DNA from: Mesorhizobium sp. B2-1-1
GTDB taxonomy: Bacteria > Pseudomonadota > Alphaproteobacteria > Rhizobiales > Rhizobiaceae
Length of the DNA: 64,000 nt
Reading direction: 5' to 3'
NCBI RefSeq assembly: GCF_006442975.2
Contig: NZ_CP083954.1
Span: 992,001 to 1,056,000 of the forward strand
Below are positions 8,675 to 18,879 of this stretch, piece after piece; the first letter of the stretch is position 1, and every line of letters starts with the position of its first letter. The notes beneath the pieces were generated by a model. The model worked only from the letters and a program-made list of their open reading frames with translations, was not told the origin of the DNA and did not search any database. Both the position numbers and the translations under genes were made by a program.

Positions 8675-9467
8675 ACCGCGCGATGACCGGAACATGGTCC
8701 GAGGGACGTTCCCAGCCACGCGCCGCCCGCAGGATTTCGTAGCCGGTGAAATCAGGCACCAGGTTCGGTGACGACCAGACATGGTCAAGCCGCCGGCCGC
8801 GGTTGGATGCCTCCCAGTCCTGCGCGCGGTAGCTCCACCAGGTGTAGAGCTTCTGTTCTGATGGCACGTTGAGCCGCATCAGGTCGACCCAGTCGCCGGC
8901 CAGCCGCATGGCCTCGAAACTCTCCGTCTCGACCCGCGTATGGCTGACCACGTTGAGCAGTTGCTTATGCGACCAGACATCGTGTTCGAGCGGCGCGATG
9001 TTGAGGTCGCCGACCAGGACCGAGGCGGACACTTCGCTGTGTTCGGCGCGGATTGCGTTCATCTCGGCGACGAAATCGAGCTTGTGCCTGAATTTGCGGT
9101 TGACTTCCGGGTCCGGTTCGTCACCGCCCGCCGGAACGTAGAAATTGTGCAGCAGGATCGTCTTGCCGCCGGCCCGCACGGTCACCGACAAATGCCGGCT
9201 GTCGTCGATGTCGCAGAAGCGGCGCTTCTCGACCACCGCGATCGGCCGGCGCGCGACCGTCGCCACGCCGTGATAGCCCTTCTGACCGTGAAAGGCGATG
9301 TGCCCGTAGCCGAGCCTGCGGAAGGCCTTTTCGGGGAACAGCTCGTCGGGAACTTTTGTTTCCTGCAGGCAAAGCACATCGGGCGCGTATTCATCGAGCA
9401 GGCGCTCGATGATCGGCATGCGCAGGCGAACGGAATTTATGTTCCAGGTGGCGATGGAAAAGGGCAT
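8661..9467 (-). CDS. xthA: Exodeoxyribonuclease III
   Basis: 268 aa, the usual length. This AP endonuclease/3' exonuclease acts in base excision repair. The endonuclease/exonuclease/phosphatase fold is clear: FSIATWNINSVR (metal Asn), LCLQETKV (metal Glu), HNFYVPAGGDEPD, LVGDLNIAPLEHDVW (Asp and Asn), the substrate loop YTWWSYRAQDWEAS, and the terminal DHVPV with catalytic Asp-His. The ATG at 9467 gives MPFSIATWN; the open frame extends further upstream without homology. Confidence 0.97.
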   Translation of the reverse strand: MPFSIATWNINSVRLRMPIIERLLDEYAPDVLCLQETKVPDELFPEKAFRRLGYGHIAFHGQKGYHGVATVARRPIAVVEKRRFCDIDDSRHLSVTVRAGGKTILLHNFYVPAGGDEPDPEVNRKFRHKLDFVAEMNAIRAEHSEVSASVLVGDLNIAPLEHDVWSHKQLLNVVSHTRVETESFEAMRLAGDWVDLMRLNVPSEQKLYTWWSYRAQDWEASNRGRRLDHVWSSPNLVPDFTGYEILRAARGWERPSDHVPVIARFNLD

Positions 9468-9597
9468 TTGGCGGGTCCGGCGAAAGATCGCCGAACTACT
9501 GCCAGCCCCGCGCCATAAAGACAAGCATTGCAGCAGTTGCGGAGGTCGGCGCCGCGCCGCCGAAACTGCACGAAAGGCTTCGCCAGCGCGAGGAAAG

Positions 9598-10293
9598 CTA
9601 TCTGGTTTTCGTATTCAGCTCGCGATTGGCCGTATAGTCGATGGCAAACGTGTCGGGAGCGAAGCTGACGCCTTCCTTGGTGTTGAAGATCATCACCGTG
9701 GTGTCCTTGCCCTGCGCATCGGTGATCGTCCACTGGCGCAGATCATAGGTCTTCGGATCGAACATCATGGTGATCCGCGCATTGCCGAACACCGACTTGT
9801 CCGAGAGCTGGATGGTGGTGAGGTCGTCCTCTTCCTTGACGCTCTTGACGCGGTTTCCGGAGAGATCGATCCGGTCGTCGAGCAACAGTTTCAGCGGCGT
9901 CTTCGACAAGGGATAAAGATCGGACGTGTTCAGTTTCTTGTTGAGGATGACCACCGACTTGCCGTCCGAAATCACCCGGAAATTCGAGGATCCGTCATAA
10001 TTGAAACGGATCTTGCCCGGTCTTTCCAGGAAGAACTTGCCGCCGGTCTGTTCGCCCTTGGGGCCGAACTGCACGAATTCGCCGCTCATCGACTTAACCG
10101 AGGAAAAATGATCGGCGATCTTCTGCGCGGCCGCCGGCACGGCCGCCTGCGCGGATGCCAGCAGCTCGAATCCGGGCACCACGTTGAGGGCGGCAGCGCC
10201 CGCGAGCACCAGGCCGAGGCCAAGCAACTGACGGCGCGTCGGGGCAAGATCGCCGAGCGCGGAAAGATCGTTTTTCATGTCGGTCACTCTCAT
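9598..10293 (-). CDS. LolA-like outer-membrane lipoprotein carrier protein
   Basis: 231 aa from 10293, or 226 aa from the ATG at 10278. A basic then hydrophobic segment (TRRQLLGLGLVLAGAAAL) suggests an exported, possibly Tat-type, leader. The mature part has the LolA pattern: SGEFVQFGPKGEQTGGKFF, ERPGKIRFNYDGSSN and a late DTFAIDY. LolA ferries lipoproteins across the periplasm to LolB, although many alphaproteobacteria lack LolB. It lies between ftsK and xthA, a common rhizobial order. Confidence 0.9.
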   Translation of the reverse strand: MRVTDMKNDLSALGDLAPTRRQLLGLGLVLAGAAALNVVPGFELLASAQAAVPAAAQKIADHFSSVKSMSGEFVQFGPKGEQTGGKFFLERPGKIRFNYDGSSNFRVISDGKSVVILNKKLNTSDLYPLSKTPLKLLLDDRIDLSGNRVKSVKEEDDLTTIQLSDKSVFGNARITMMFDPKTYDLRQWTITDAQGKDTTVMIFNTKEGVSFAPDTFAIDYTANRELNTKTR

Positions 10294-10414
10294 CTTGAGT
10301 CCTGATTTGTTGTTGTCCTGAACCCCCAGTTGGGCTGAAGTTTGACGGCGCGAACACTGCTTGACCGCTTGAACGCGCCAGAAGGTTCAAAGTTGCCGCC
10401 GGTATTTGTCGCGA

Positions 10415-13081
10415 TCAGAATTTGTCCTCTTCGGTCGGCACCAGGATCTCGCGTTTTCCGGCATGGTTGGCGGGGCCGACAATGCCTTCTTTTTCCATCT
10501 TCTCGATGATCGAAGCGGCGCGGTTGTAGCCGATGCCCAGACGCCGCTGGATGTAGCTGGTCGAGGCCTTGCCGTCGCGCAACACCACGGACACCGCCTG
10601 GTCGTAAGGATCGTCGGAATCCTCGAAATTGCCGCCGCCGCCGCCCGAGCCGCCCTTGCCGGAGGGCTCGTCCTCGTCCTCATCATCGTCCTCGGTGATG
10701 GCGTCGAGATATTCCGGCACGCCCTGCAGCTTCAGATGCGCGACGATCTTCTCGACCTCGTCGTCGGAGACGAACGGGCCGTGCACGCGCTGGATGCGGC
10801 CGCCGCCGGCCATGTAGAGCATGTCGCCCATGCCGAGCAGCTGCTCGGCGCCTTGCTCGCCCAAGATGGTGCGGCTGTCGATCTTCGACGTTACCTGGAA
10901 GGAGATGCGGGTGGGGAAGTTGGCCTTGATGGTACCGGTGATCACGTCGACAGACGGACGTTGCGTCGCCATGATGACATGGATGCCGGCGGCGCGCGCC
11001 ATCTGCGCCAGGCGCTGGACGGCACCCTCGATGTCCTTGCCGGCAACCATCATCAGATCGGCCATTTCGTCGATGATGACGACGATGTAAGGCATCGGCT
11101 CAAGGTCGAGATTCTCGGTCTCGTAGATCGCCTCGCCGGTCTGGCGGTCGAAGCCGGTCTGCACCGTGCGCGAGATCTTTTCGCCCTTCTTCTCCGCCTG
11201 TTGGACGCGTGCGTTGAAACCGTCGATATTGCGCACGCCGACCTTCGACATCTTGCGGTAGCGGTCTTCCATCTCCCGCACGGTCCATTTCAGCGCAACC
11301 ACCGCCTTCTTCGGGTCGGTGACGACAGGCGTCAAAAGGTGCGGGATGCCGTCATAGACCGAGAGCTCCAGCATCTTGGGATCGATCATGATCAGCCGGC
11401 ATTCCTGCGGCGTCAGCCGGTAGAGCAGCGACAGGATCATGGTGTTGATGGCGACCGACTTGCCCGAGCCGGTGGTGCCGGCGACCAAGACGTGCGGCAT
11501 CTTGGCGATATCGACGATGACCGCCTCGCCGTTGATGGTCTTGCCCAGCGCCAGCGCCAGCTTGGCCTTGGTGGTCTCGAAATCGCGGCTGGCCATGATT
11601 TCCCTGAGATACACCGTCTCGCGCTTGGCGTTCGGCAATTCGATGCCGATGGCGTTGCGGCCCGGCACCACGGCGACGCGGCAGGCGATGGCGCTCATCG
11701 AGCGGGCGATGTCGTCGGAGAGGCCGATGACGCGCGATGATTTGATGCCTGGCGCAGGCTCCAGCTCATAGAGCGTGACGACGGGGCCGGGGCGGACATG
11801 GATGATCTCGCCCTTGACGCCGAAATCCTCCAGCACGCCTTCGAGCAGGCGGGCGTTCTGTTCCAGCGCGTCTTTCGAGAGGCTCGGGTCGCGCGCGACG
11901 TTCTTCGGTTCGGACAGGAAATGCAGCGACGGCATCTCGAATTTTTCCGAGCCGATCAACGAGGTCTGCGCCTCGCGCTGGACGCGCGCACCCGGAGCCG
12001 GGCGCGGCGCCGGCGCTTCAACGCGCGTGGCGGCATCCGAGCGGAACGGCTGGACCTTGGCGGTGGAAGCCGCGCGACGCTGGACGAGGGGTTCATCGTC
12101 GAAATCGACATCGTCATCGCCGGTGTCGAAGCGACCGTCGAAGACGTCATCGTCCGGATCGACGGAAACGCTGCGGTCGTTGACCATGGCGGCGAAGAAT
12201 TCCGGTTCGACGCGGGCACGGCCATCCGGGCTCATCCGCTGCTCGGCGAACTCGGCCGATTCGACCCGTTCGGCGGCACGCCGCCAGGCGCTGGCGCGCG
12301 GTTCCATTCCCGGCTCGAATTCGTCCCGCCGCTGCCTGCGGCGCACGGCGCGGCGGTGCATCCACGCGCGGAACGAAAGCCACCAATGGGTCATTGCGCC
12401 GAGCGCCAGTATGCCTTCGTCGCCTTCATCCTCGTCATTGTCGAACAGCAGCTCATCCTCACGCGGATCGGCGGCGGCCGGTTCCTCCATGACGGCGAAA
12501 CCGTTCTTGCGTGCGATCAGCGCCGAACCGTAGGCGAATAGCCATAGCGCCGGACCGGCCATCAGAATGGCGAGCACGCTGGCCACCAGCCCGGTCGGAT
12601 AGCCACCGATGACGACGCCCGGAATCTTCAGTACCATGTCGCCGAACACGCCGCCGAGCCCGGTCGGCAGCGGCCAGGTCTTGGGCGGCACCACGCAGCC
12701 GGCGATCGCAGCGGCCAGCAGGGCAAAGCCGAACCAGAACAGACCGCGCCTGGGCAGCCTGTCGACGCCGCGCGCCGAAAACAGCAGATATCCCCAGATC
12801 ACGGCCGGAACCAGCGCCGCCACGGCGGCAAGGCCGAAGAACTGCATGGCGATGTCGGAGAAGACCGCACCCGCATATCCCATGGCATTGGTGACGGTGT
12901 TGGCTGTGGCGTGCGAGAAGCTCGGGTCGGCGACATTCCAGGTGGCAAGGCTGGCGACGCCGAAGGCGGTGAACGCGAACATGCCGGCGCCGACAAGCCG
13001 GCCGACCTGGCGTCGCGCGAATGCCTGGATGCCGTGCCCCGTATCGGTCAGCGCGAGCGGTGCTGAAGCCCCTGAACGCAT
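10415..13081 (-). CDS. ftsK: DNA translocase FtsK
   Basis: 888 aa. Four N-terminal membrane helices (residues about 30-190) anchor it at the septum. An acidic, poorly conserved linker (about 200-390) follows, and then the RecA-like motor with Walker A GTTGSGKS near residue 535 and Walker [13 protein letters not shown]. The last 65 residues are the winged-helix gamma domain ([36 protein letters not shown]), which reads KOPS sequences. It moves chromosome termini apart and activates XerCD; xerC lies elsewhere in this window at 36185. Confidence 0.97.
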   Translation of the reverse strand: MRSGASAPLALTDTGHGIQAFARRQVGRLVGAGMFAFTAFGVASLATWNVADPSFSHATANTVTNAMGYAGAVFSDIAMQFFGLAAVAALVPAVIWGYLLFSARGVDRLPRRGLFWFGFALLAAAIAGCVVPPKTWPLPTGLGGVFGDMVLKIPGVVIGGYPTGLVASVLAILMAGPALWLFAYGSALIARKNGFAVMEEPAAADPREDELLFDNDEDEGDEGILALGAMTHWWLSFRAWMHRRAVRRRQRRDEFEPGMEPRASAWRRAAERVESAEFAEQRMSPDGRARVEPEFFAAMVNDRSVSVDPDDDVFDGRFDTGDDDVDFDDEPLVQRRAASTAKVQPFRSDAATRVEAPAPRPAPGARVQREAQTSLIGSEKFEMPSLHFLSEPKNVARDPSLSKDALEQNARLLEGVLEDFGVKGEIIHVRPGPVVTLYELEPAPGIKSSRVIGLSDDIARSMSAIACRVAVVPGRNAIGIELPNAKRETVYLREIMASRDFETTKAKLALALGKTINGEAVIVDIAKMPHVLVAGTTGSGKSVAINTMILSLLYRLTPQECRLIMIDPKMLELSVYDGIPHLLTPVVTDPKKAVVALKWTVREMEDRYRKMSKVGVRNIDGFNARVQQAEKKGEKISRTVQTGFDRQTGEAIYETENLDLEPMPYIVVIIDEMADLMMVAGKDIEGAVQRLAQMARAAGIHVIMATQRPSVDVITGTIKANFPTRISFQVTSKIDSRTILGEQGAEQLLGMGDMLYMAGGGRIQRVHGPFVSDDEVEKIVAHLKLQGVPEYLDAITEDDDEDEDEPSGKGGSGGGGGNFEDSDDPYDQAVSVVLRDGKASTSYIQRRLGIGYNRAASIIEKMEKEGIVGPANHAGKREILVPTEEDKF

Positions 13082-13294
13082 GCTCTTCCCCGTCAGTGAT
13101 TGCCTGGCCCGAGCGCGTGACGCACTTCGGCAGATTTGGCTGCCAGACTATGCGTGGGAAGGTTAAGGCCGCATTAACCATGGCAAGGGCCCCAGCCGCC
13201 TGCCGCAAATAACAATGGCAAGCCTCACGGCCCGCCATTTCTGCATCGGCAACGGCAGGGTGACCAGGCTCGGTGGGCCTGATCCGCCGCGGTC

Positions 13295-13570
13295 TCAGTT
13301 GGCTCCGCCGAGCGCCTGGACGTTGGCGCAGAACTCGGCGTGCGGCTTGCTCATCGCCGCGTCCTGGCATTCCTTCTTCATCGCATCCTGCTTTTCCATT
13401 GGCATGGCCATGAAAGCGGTCTTGAATTCCGCCATCGGCTTCATGGTTTTCATGCTGGAATCGGTGAAGAACGGGGCCATATTGTCGGGTTCGTCGAGAG
13501 CCCCGGCAAATGCCATGCCGCTGACCATGGAAAGAGCGAGCGCGCCGAGACAGATATTCTTGACGTTCAT
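13295..13570 (-). CDS. Small secreted protein of unknown function
   Basis: 91 aa from the ATG at 13570. A signal peptide is clear (MNVKNICLGALALSMVSGMAFA). The mature part is Met-rich (AEFKTAFMAMPMEKQDAMKK) and holds two cysteines, in KKECQDAA and AEFCANVQ, that could form a disulfide. The Met-rich run might bind copper, but that is a guess. I do not recognise a named family. GGAAACTATCC upstream gives a weak ribosome-binding site. Confidence 0.7.
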   Translation of the reverse strand: MNVKNICLGALALSMVSGMAFAGALDEPDNMAPFFTDSSMKTMKPMAEFKTAFMAMPMEKQDAMKKECQDAAMSKPHAEFCANVQALGGAN

Positions 13571-13879
13571 TGGATAGTTTCCTTCCCTATTGTTTGCAAC
13601 GACCGCCGAACAGTGGTCGTGCCCGGGAGTTCGATGCCAAGACGGCCGATGTTTCCTCGAAAATCTCAATCACGCGAACGTGATTGCGCTCGTCCAACCA
13701 AACGGGCTCCAAAAAAAGAGGCCCGGAGCGATCCGGGCCTCAAGGCGTGAGCACCTTGCGGAGCGTCACGACGGGATTTCAAAACAGTTCCGGAAGACGT
13801 GCAGCGGTTTTCCGTACGTGATTACCGAAAGAGATGGGACCGGCGGGAGGAGGTCCGCCGGTCCCATGGCAAAGAGGCC
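13571..13879. other. 309-base gap between the small secreted protein and amtB
   Basis: This gap holds the amtB terminator (13712-13742) and a perfect 7-bp hairpin AATCACG-CGAA-CGTGATT at 13668-13685. The remainder presumably contains the promoter of the secreted-protein gene. No further gene is convincing. Confidence 0.5.
13712..13742 (-). terminator. Rho-independent terminator of glnK-amtB
   Basis: Read on the minus strand, the stem AGGCCCGGA-tcgc-TCCGGGCCT is followed by a run of seven T. It lies 138 bases after the amtB stop and fits the end of the glnK-amtB transcript. Confidence 0.85.
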
Positions 13880-15232
13880 TTACGGCACCACTTCGCCGTG
13901 CTGGCTGATGTCGAGACCCTCGACCTCCTCCTGGGTCGACGGACGCAGGCCGACGAGCGCCTTGACGATGTAGAGGATGACGAAGGTGGCGATTGCCGTC
14001 CACAGGATGGTGAAGACGATGCCGTAGAGCTGCTTGCCGATCGACGCGCCCGAGGAGAGGCTGTTGATTGCCGGGTCGGCGAGCACGCCGGTCAGCAATG
14101 CGCCGACCACGCCACCGACGCCATGGACACCGAAGGCATCGAGCGAGTCGTCATAGCCGAACATGTGCTTTACCTTGACCGCCGAGATGTAGCAGACGAC
14201 GCCGGCGACGATGCCGACGATGAAGGCGCCCGTCGGGTTGACGAAGCCGGAAGCCGGCGTCACCGCGACAAGGCCGGCGACGGCGCCGGAGATGATGCCG
14301 AGCACCGAGGGCTTCTTGGCGACGATCCATTCGGCGAACATCCAGGCCAGCGCCGCTGCCGCGGTGGCAACCTGGGTGTTGAGCATCGCGGCACCGGCGA
14401 GGCCGTCGGCGGCGAGTTCCGAACCGGCGTTGAAGCCGAACCAGCCGACCCACAACAGCGAAGCGCCGATCACGGAATAGACCAGGTTATGCGGCGCCAT
14501 GTTGGTGGTGCCGTAGCCTTCGCGCTTGCCCAGGACCAGGGCGCAGACGAGACCCGCGACACCGGCATTGATATGGACGACCGTGCCGCCGGCGAAGTCG
14601 AGCACGCCGGCAGCGCCGAGGAAGCCGCCGCCCCAGACCCAATGCGCGATCGGCGCATAGACGACCAGCAGCCACAGCGCCATGAAGATCAGCAGGGCCG
14701 AGAACTTCATGCGCTCGGCAAAGGCGCCGGCGATCAGGGCCGGGGTGATGATGGCGAAGGTCATCTGGAACATCGAAAAGACGAATTCAGGAATGTTAGC
14801 CACGCCCGGCGCCCACAGCGTCGAGGTGGTGATGCCGTGATGGAAGAACTTCGAGAAGCCCCCGAGATAGGCATTCATGCCGCCGCCGTCGGAAAAGGCC
14901 AGCGAATAGCCGAACATGAACCACAGCACCGTCACCAGGCAGGTGATGGCGAAGCTCTGCATGACGGTGGCAAGCACGTTCTTCTTGCGCACCATGCCGC
15001 CGTAGAACAGTGCCAGGCCGGGGATGGTCATCATCAGCACCAGCGCCGTCGAAGTCAGCATCCAGGCGGTGTTGCCGGTGTCGAGCACCGGGGTGGGAGC
15101 GGCCGGGGCGGCGGCAGCCGCGGCCGGAGCCGCTTCCTGCGCGAGGGCGGCGACGCTGCCCAACGCTGCGAGAGCGAGCGAGCCAAAAAGGGCGGCGCGT
15201 CCCGTCTTCTTCAAGGTGGAAGGAATATTCAT
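13880..15232 (-). CDS. amtB: Ammonium transporter AmtB
   Basis: 450 aa. A cleavable signal peptide (residues 1-32, ending in SVAALAQ) and an Ala-rich spacer precede eleven membrane helices of the Amt/Mep/Rh fold, with the family start WMLTSTALVLMMTIPGLALF, the GWFGFNAGSELAADG block and HGVGGVVGALLTG. It conducts ammonium across the inner membrane. GGAGAG six bases ahead of the ATG at 15232 decides the start; an ATG at 15244 is possible. It follows glnK by 32 bases; GlnK gates AmtB directly. Confidence 0.96.
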   Translation of the reverse strand: MNIPSTLKKTGRAALFGSLALAALGSVAALAQEAAPAAAAAAPAAPTPVLDTGNTAWMLTSTALVLMMTIPGLALFYGGMVRKKNVLATVMQSFAITCLVTVLWFMFGYSLAFSDGGGMNAYLGGFSKFFHHGITTSTLWAPGVANIPEFVFSMFQMTFAIITPALIAGAFAERMKFSALLIFMALWLLVVYAPIAHWVWGGGFLGAAGVLDFAGGTVVHINAGVAGLVCALVLGKREGYGTTNMAPHNLVYSVIGASLLWVGWFGFNAGSELAADGLAGAAMLNTQVATAAAALAWMFAEWIVAKKPSVLGIISGAVAGLVAVTPASGFVNPTGAFIVGIVAGVVCYISAVKVKHMFGYDDSLDAFGVHGVGGVVGALLTGVLADPAINSLSSGASIGKQLYGIVFTILWTAIATFVILYIVKALVGLRPSTQEEVEGLDISQHGEVVP

Positions 15233-15264
15233 TGAACTCTCCATTGGAATACGTGTTCGCCGCT

Positions 15265-15609
<345 letters not shown>

Positions 15610-15686
15610 TCACCCTTTTGCTGTTGCGGTCCCCCGCGTTTGCACACCTTCACCGATCCCGAGGAGCCGGAGAGTGCCGACGAGGA

Positions 15687-15702
15687 TTCAAGCTCCGTGC
15701 CA
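15687..15702 (-). promoter_or_regulatory. Candidate sigma-54 (RpoN) promoter for glnK-amtB
   Basis: On the minus strand the sequence TGGCACGGAGCTTGAA matches the -24 element TGGCAC exactly, with correct spacing, and the -12 element with TTGA in place of TTGC. It is about 84 bases upstream of the glnK ATG. RpoN/NtrC control of glnK-amtB is established in rhizobia; the assignment of this site is inference. Confidence 0.45.
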
Positions 15703-15852
15703 ATTGCCGAAGCAGCGTGTTAACTGGTTGTAAACAAAGGAATTGACGCACCGGCGATCGCACCGTACCGATGAGCGCGGCACAGCTTCTGCTCAATAAT
15801 TAAGCAGTTTTCAGAAAACGCCTATTTGGCGGGCTTTGGTCGAAAGGACTGC

Positions 15853-16713
15853 TCAACGCTTGAGCCGGATCAAGCCTTCCTGGGCCATCGAGGCGATCAG
15901 CGTGCCGTCGCGGGCATAAAGCGTGCCGCGGCTGAATCCGCGCGATCCCGAGCTCGAGGGGCTGTCCTGCGCGTAGAGCAGCCAGCCGTCGAGCGAATGC
16001 GGGCGGTGGAACCACATCGAATGGTCGAGGCTGGCCGCCTGGATGTCGGGATCGAACAGCCCGCGCCCATGCGCGAAGGTCGAGGTGTCGAGCAGCGTCA
16101 TGTCGGAGAGATAGGCGAGCAACACCGATTGCAGCGCGCGGTCGTCTGGGACGGGACCGGCGAGGCGGATCCAGACATTCTGCCGGGGCGGCAGCTTGTC
16201 ACGGCTTTCATAGTGCTGGAGATTGACCGGCCTGAGCTCCAGCGGTCGCTCGCGCGCCCAGAAGCGTCGCACCGCTTCCGGCACCCGGTCGGCCTTTTCG
16301 AGCAGTTGGCGCTGCGTCTTCAGCCCTTCCGGCGGCGGCACGTCGTCGGGCAAAGCGAACTGGTGCTCCAGCCCCTTCTCATCGACCTGGAACGAGGCTT
16401 CCAGCGAGAAGATCGCGTTCCCGTGCTGGATCGCCAGCACCCGGCGGGTGGTGAAGGAGCCGCCGTCGCGGATGCGGTCGACCTCGTAGATGATCGGCAC
16501 CTTGATGTCGCCCGGCCGCATAAAATAGCCGTGCAGCGAATGCACGTAGCGGTCGGGCTCGACGGTCCGCTGCGCCGCCACCAGCGCCTGGGCGATGGTC
16601 TGGCCGCCGAACACGCGCTGCCACTCCACCTGGGGGCTGCGACCACGATACAGATTGTGTTCCAGCCTCTCGAGGTCGAGAATGCGCAGAAGCTCGTCCA
16701 TGGCCGCCGTCAT
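15853..16713 (-). CDS. tesB: Acyl-CoA thioesterase II
   Basis: 286 aa, typical TesB with two fused hot-dog domains. It hydrolyses medium and long acyl-CoAs. The N-terminal half has YRGRSPQVEWQRVFGGQTIA and HSLHGYFMRPGD; the C-terminal half has the catalytic Asp in AASLDHSMWFHRP, followed by DGWLLYAQDSPSSSGSRGF and the Gln in ASMAQEGLIR. The frame remains open far upstream, but the ATG at 16713 (MTAAMDELLRILDLE) or the one at 16701 gives the family start. It is divergent from the UbiH-type gene. Confidence 0.95.
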   Translation of the reverse strand: MTAAMDELLRILDLERLEHNLYRGRSPQVEWQRVFGGQTIAQALVAAQRTVEPDRYVHSLHGYFMRPGDIKVPIIYEVDRIRDGGSFTTRRVLAIQHGNAIFSLEASFQVDEKGLEHQFALPDDVPPPEGLKTQRQLLEKADRVPEAVRRFWARERPLELRPVNLQHYESRDKLPPRQNVWIRLAGPVPDDRALQSVLLAYLSDMTLLDTSTFAHGRGLFDPDIQAASLDHSMWFHRPHSLDGWLLYAQDSPSSSGSRGFSRGTLYARDGTLIASMAQEGLIRLKR

Positions 16714-16812
16714 GTGTCGTGACCTCGCCTCAAGATTTCCTCGGCGGGTTTCCGACAGGAAGGACGGGCCGTCAAGGGCGGATGGCAGGCTGGCTTGCAA
16801 GGAGCGAAGACC

Positions 16813-18072
16813 ATGGAAGGCAAGGCAGAGGCGAAAACCAGGTCCGGGCTCGATGTTCTGGTCGCCGGCGCCGGCTATGTCGGCCTGGCTGCCGCCGTGT
16901 CGCTGAAACAGGCGCAACCGGAGCTTGCCGTGGCCCTGGTCGATGCCGCACCCCCCGGCTCCTGGCAAAGGGACGGGCGCGCCTCGGCCATTGCGGCGGC
17001 CGCCTGCCGCATGCTCGAGCGGCTCGGCGTCTGGGCCGAGATCGCGCCGGAAGCGCAGGCAATCACCGAGATGATCATCACCGATTCGCGTGCCGCCGAT
17101 CCTGTGCGCCCGGTCTTCCTCACTTTCGACGGCGAGGTGGCGCCGGGCGAGCCCTTCGCACATATGGTGGCCAACCGGGTGCTGAACGGCGCCTTGCGCC
17201 GCAGCGCCGAAAAGCTCGGCGTCGACATCATCGAAGGCGTTGCCGTGCAAGGGTTCGAAACCAATGGTGCAGGCATCACCGTGCATTTGGCCGACGGCGC
17301 GACGCTGAAGGCGCGGCTGCTGGTCGCCGCCGACGGCGTCAATTCGAAGCTGCGCGACATGGCCGGCATCAAGACGGTGAAGTGGGAATACGGCCAGTCC
17401 GGCATCGTCTGCACCGTGGCACATGAACGGCCCCACAACGGCCGTGCCGAAGAGCATTTCCTGCCCGCCGGCCCCTTCGCCACGTTGCCGCTGAAGCCGG
17501 GCGAGGACGGCTCCAACCGCTCGTCGATCGTCTGGGTCGAGCGGTCGGAAGATGCTCAGACGCTGGTCGCCGGCGACGACCTCCTCTTCGAGCACGAACT
17601 GGAACAGCGTTTCGGCCTCAAGCTTGGCGAGATCCGCGTCGCCGACAAGCCGCGCGCCTGGCCGCTGGGTCTTACCATCGCGCGCGCCTTCGTCGCGCCG
17701 CGCGTGGCGCTTGCCGGCGATGCCGCCCACGGCATCCATCCGATCGCCGGCCAGGGCCTCAATCTCGGCTTCAAGGATGTCGCCGCCCTGGCCGAGGTGA
17801 TCGTCGAGGCCGACCGGCTGGGCCAGGATATCGGCGCGCTCGACGTGCTCGAGCGCTACCAGCAATGGCGTCGTTTCGACACGGTGCAGATGGGCGTCAC
17901 GACAGATGTGCTGAACCGGCTGTTTTCCAACGACATCGGTCCGCTGCGCGCGGTGCGCGACATCGGCCTCGGCCTGGTCGAACGCATGCCGCGGCTGAAG
18001 GAATTCTTCATCCGCCAGGCGTCGGGGCTTTCGGCCGGCACGCCGCGCCTTTTGAAGGGCGAGGCGATCTGA
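16813..18072 (+). CDS. UbiH/UbiF/VisC-family FAD-dependent hydroxylase
   Basis: 419 aa. The FAD motif is VLVAGAGYVGLAAA at about residues 15-28, the DG motif is ARLLVAADGVNSKLRD, and the FAD ribityl motif is RVALAGDAAHGIHPIAGQGLN. This family hydroxylates the ubiquinone ring, and alphaproteobacteria carry UbiH-, UbiF- or UbiL-type members with different positional specificity, so I do not choose a symbol. GGAG at 16801 favours the ATG at 16813. Confidence 0.9.
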   Translation: MEGKAEAKTRSGLDVLVAGAGYVGLAAAVSLKQAQPELAVALVDAAPPGSWQRDGRASAIAAAACRMLERLGVWAEIAPEAQAITEMIITDSRAADPVRPVFLTFDGEVAPGEPFAHMVANRVLNGALRRSAEKLGVDIIEGVAVQGFETNGAGITVHLADGATLKARLLVAADGVNSKLRDMAGIKTVKWEYGQSGIVCTVAHERPHNGRAEEHFLPAGPFATLPLKPGEDGSNRSSIVWVERSEDAQTLVAGDDLLFEHELEQRFGLKLGEIRVADKPRAWPLGLTIARAFVAPRVALAGDAAHGIHPIAGQGLNLGFKDVAALAEVIVEADRLGQDIGALDVLERYQQWRRFDTVQMGVTTDVLNRLFSNDIGPLRAVRDIGLGLVERMPRLKEFFIRQASGLSAGTPRLLKGEAI

Positions 18073-18085
18073 CCCGCCGCGCCAT

Positions 18086-18442
18086 CTATGACCCGGGCAC
18101 GTCATAGATCGCCCGGACCTCGATCGTGCCGAGTTCGGCCAGCGGAATGCCGCCAGCGATGTCCAGCGCCTCCTGGAGGTCCTTCGCCTCGATCATGACG
18201 AAGCCGAGCAACTGCTCCTTGGTTTCGGCGAACGGGCCGTCGGTGACCAGTCGCTTGCCCTTGCGACGGCGCACGGTCTTCGAGGTCTTCACCGATTGCA
18301 GCGCCTGCGCGACGATGAGCTTGCCTTGTTGGTCCAAGGACCGGTCATAGGCCAGCGAATCGGCGTCGAGCTTGGCCGATCCTTCCGGAGTGAGCGCGTA
18401 GAGGTCTTTCTCCTCACCATAGACCAGGCAGACATATTTCAT
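18086..18442 (-). CDS. YCII-related domain protein (YciI-like)
   Basis: 118 aa. MKYVCLVYGEEKDLYALTPE, then LVTDGPFAETKEQLLGFVMI and AEL-type C-terminal strands, define the YCII/DGPF subfamily that in many bacteria sits beside an ECF sigma factor; no sigma gene is present here. Function is unknown. Its ATG overlaps the TGA of the upstream small membrane protein (ATGA), so the two are translationally coupled. Confidence 0.88.
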   Translation of the reverse strand: MKYVCLVYGEEKDLYALTPEGSAKLDADSLAYDRSLDQQGKLIVAQALQSVKTSKTVRRRKGKRLVTDGPFAETKEQLLGFVMIEAKDLQEALDIAGGIPLAELGTIEVRAIYDVPGS

Positions 18443-18666
18443 TTCGCGCTCCCTTGCTGCGATGAATCATAGGATGCGGCGACGAGCGTGTCAGCCTTGC
18501 CTTCGACCGCTGCTGCATGGTCGAGAAGGCATGCCGCGACCGCGACGATGGCGACAGCCGCCAGCAGCCTGCGGACACCGGACGGCGGCGGCTCCAGCCA
18601 GAAGTCCTGCCGTCGTTGAGCCTTGCGGCCCGGGGTCTTCCATATTGCGAAAAACAGATTGTCCAT
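18439..18666 (-). CDS. Small single-pass membrane protein coupled to YCII protein
   Basis: 75 aa from the ATG at 18666, with a strong GGAGG seven bases upstream. The N-terminal third is basic (KTPGRKAQRRQDFW), followed by one hydrophobic segment (LLAAVAIVAVAACLLDHAAA) and a short polar tail. I do not recognise a family. The support is the ribosome-binding site, the membrane helix and the four-base overlap with the YCII gene. A longer upstream start is possible but has no ribosome-binding site. Confidence 0.6.
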   Translation of the reverse strand: MDNLFFAIWKTPGRKAQRRQDFWLEPPPSGVRRLLAAVAIVAVAACLLDHAAAVEGKADTLVAASYDSSQQGSAK

Positions 18667-18879
18667 GTGAACCTCCATCCGGCCACAATCCCGTGGTCGC
18701 CCGCAGGACGGTCGGGCCGAATGGAAGCCGACATTTTTGCACGCGGATTTTTTTCTAAAGGAATGAACCGTCATCACGCCGTGGTCCAAACAGCGCAGTG
18801 GTCTTCGCGCATGCCCGCGCTATAGTTGGCCGGACGCTGGGCTCACCTGGACAAGTTCACGACAACCAAGGAGGAATTC

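Noticed and set aside
10406..11740. 444-codon open frame on the plus strand, opposite ftsK
   Set aside because: A high-GC shadow of ftsK with low-complexity His/Asp/Arg content and no family motifs.
13668..13685. Terminator for the small secreted protein gene
   Set aside because: The AATCACG hairpin lies upstream of that gene, not after it, and has no T-run.
15853..18105. 750-codon open frame on the minus strand
   Set aside because: Only the last 286 codons are TesB; the rest is the complement of the UbiH-type gene.
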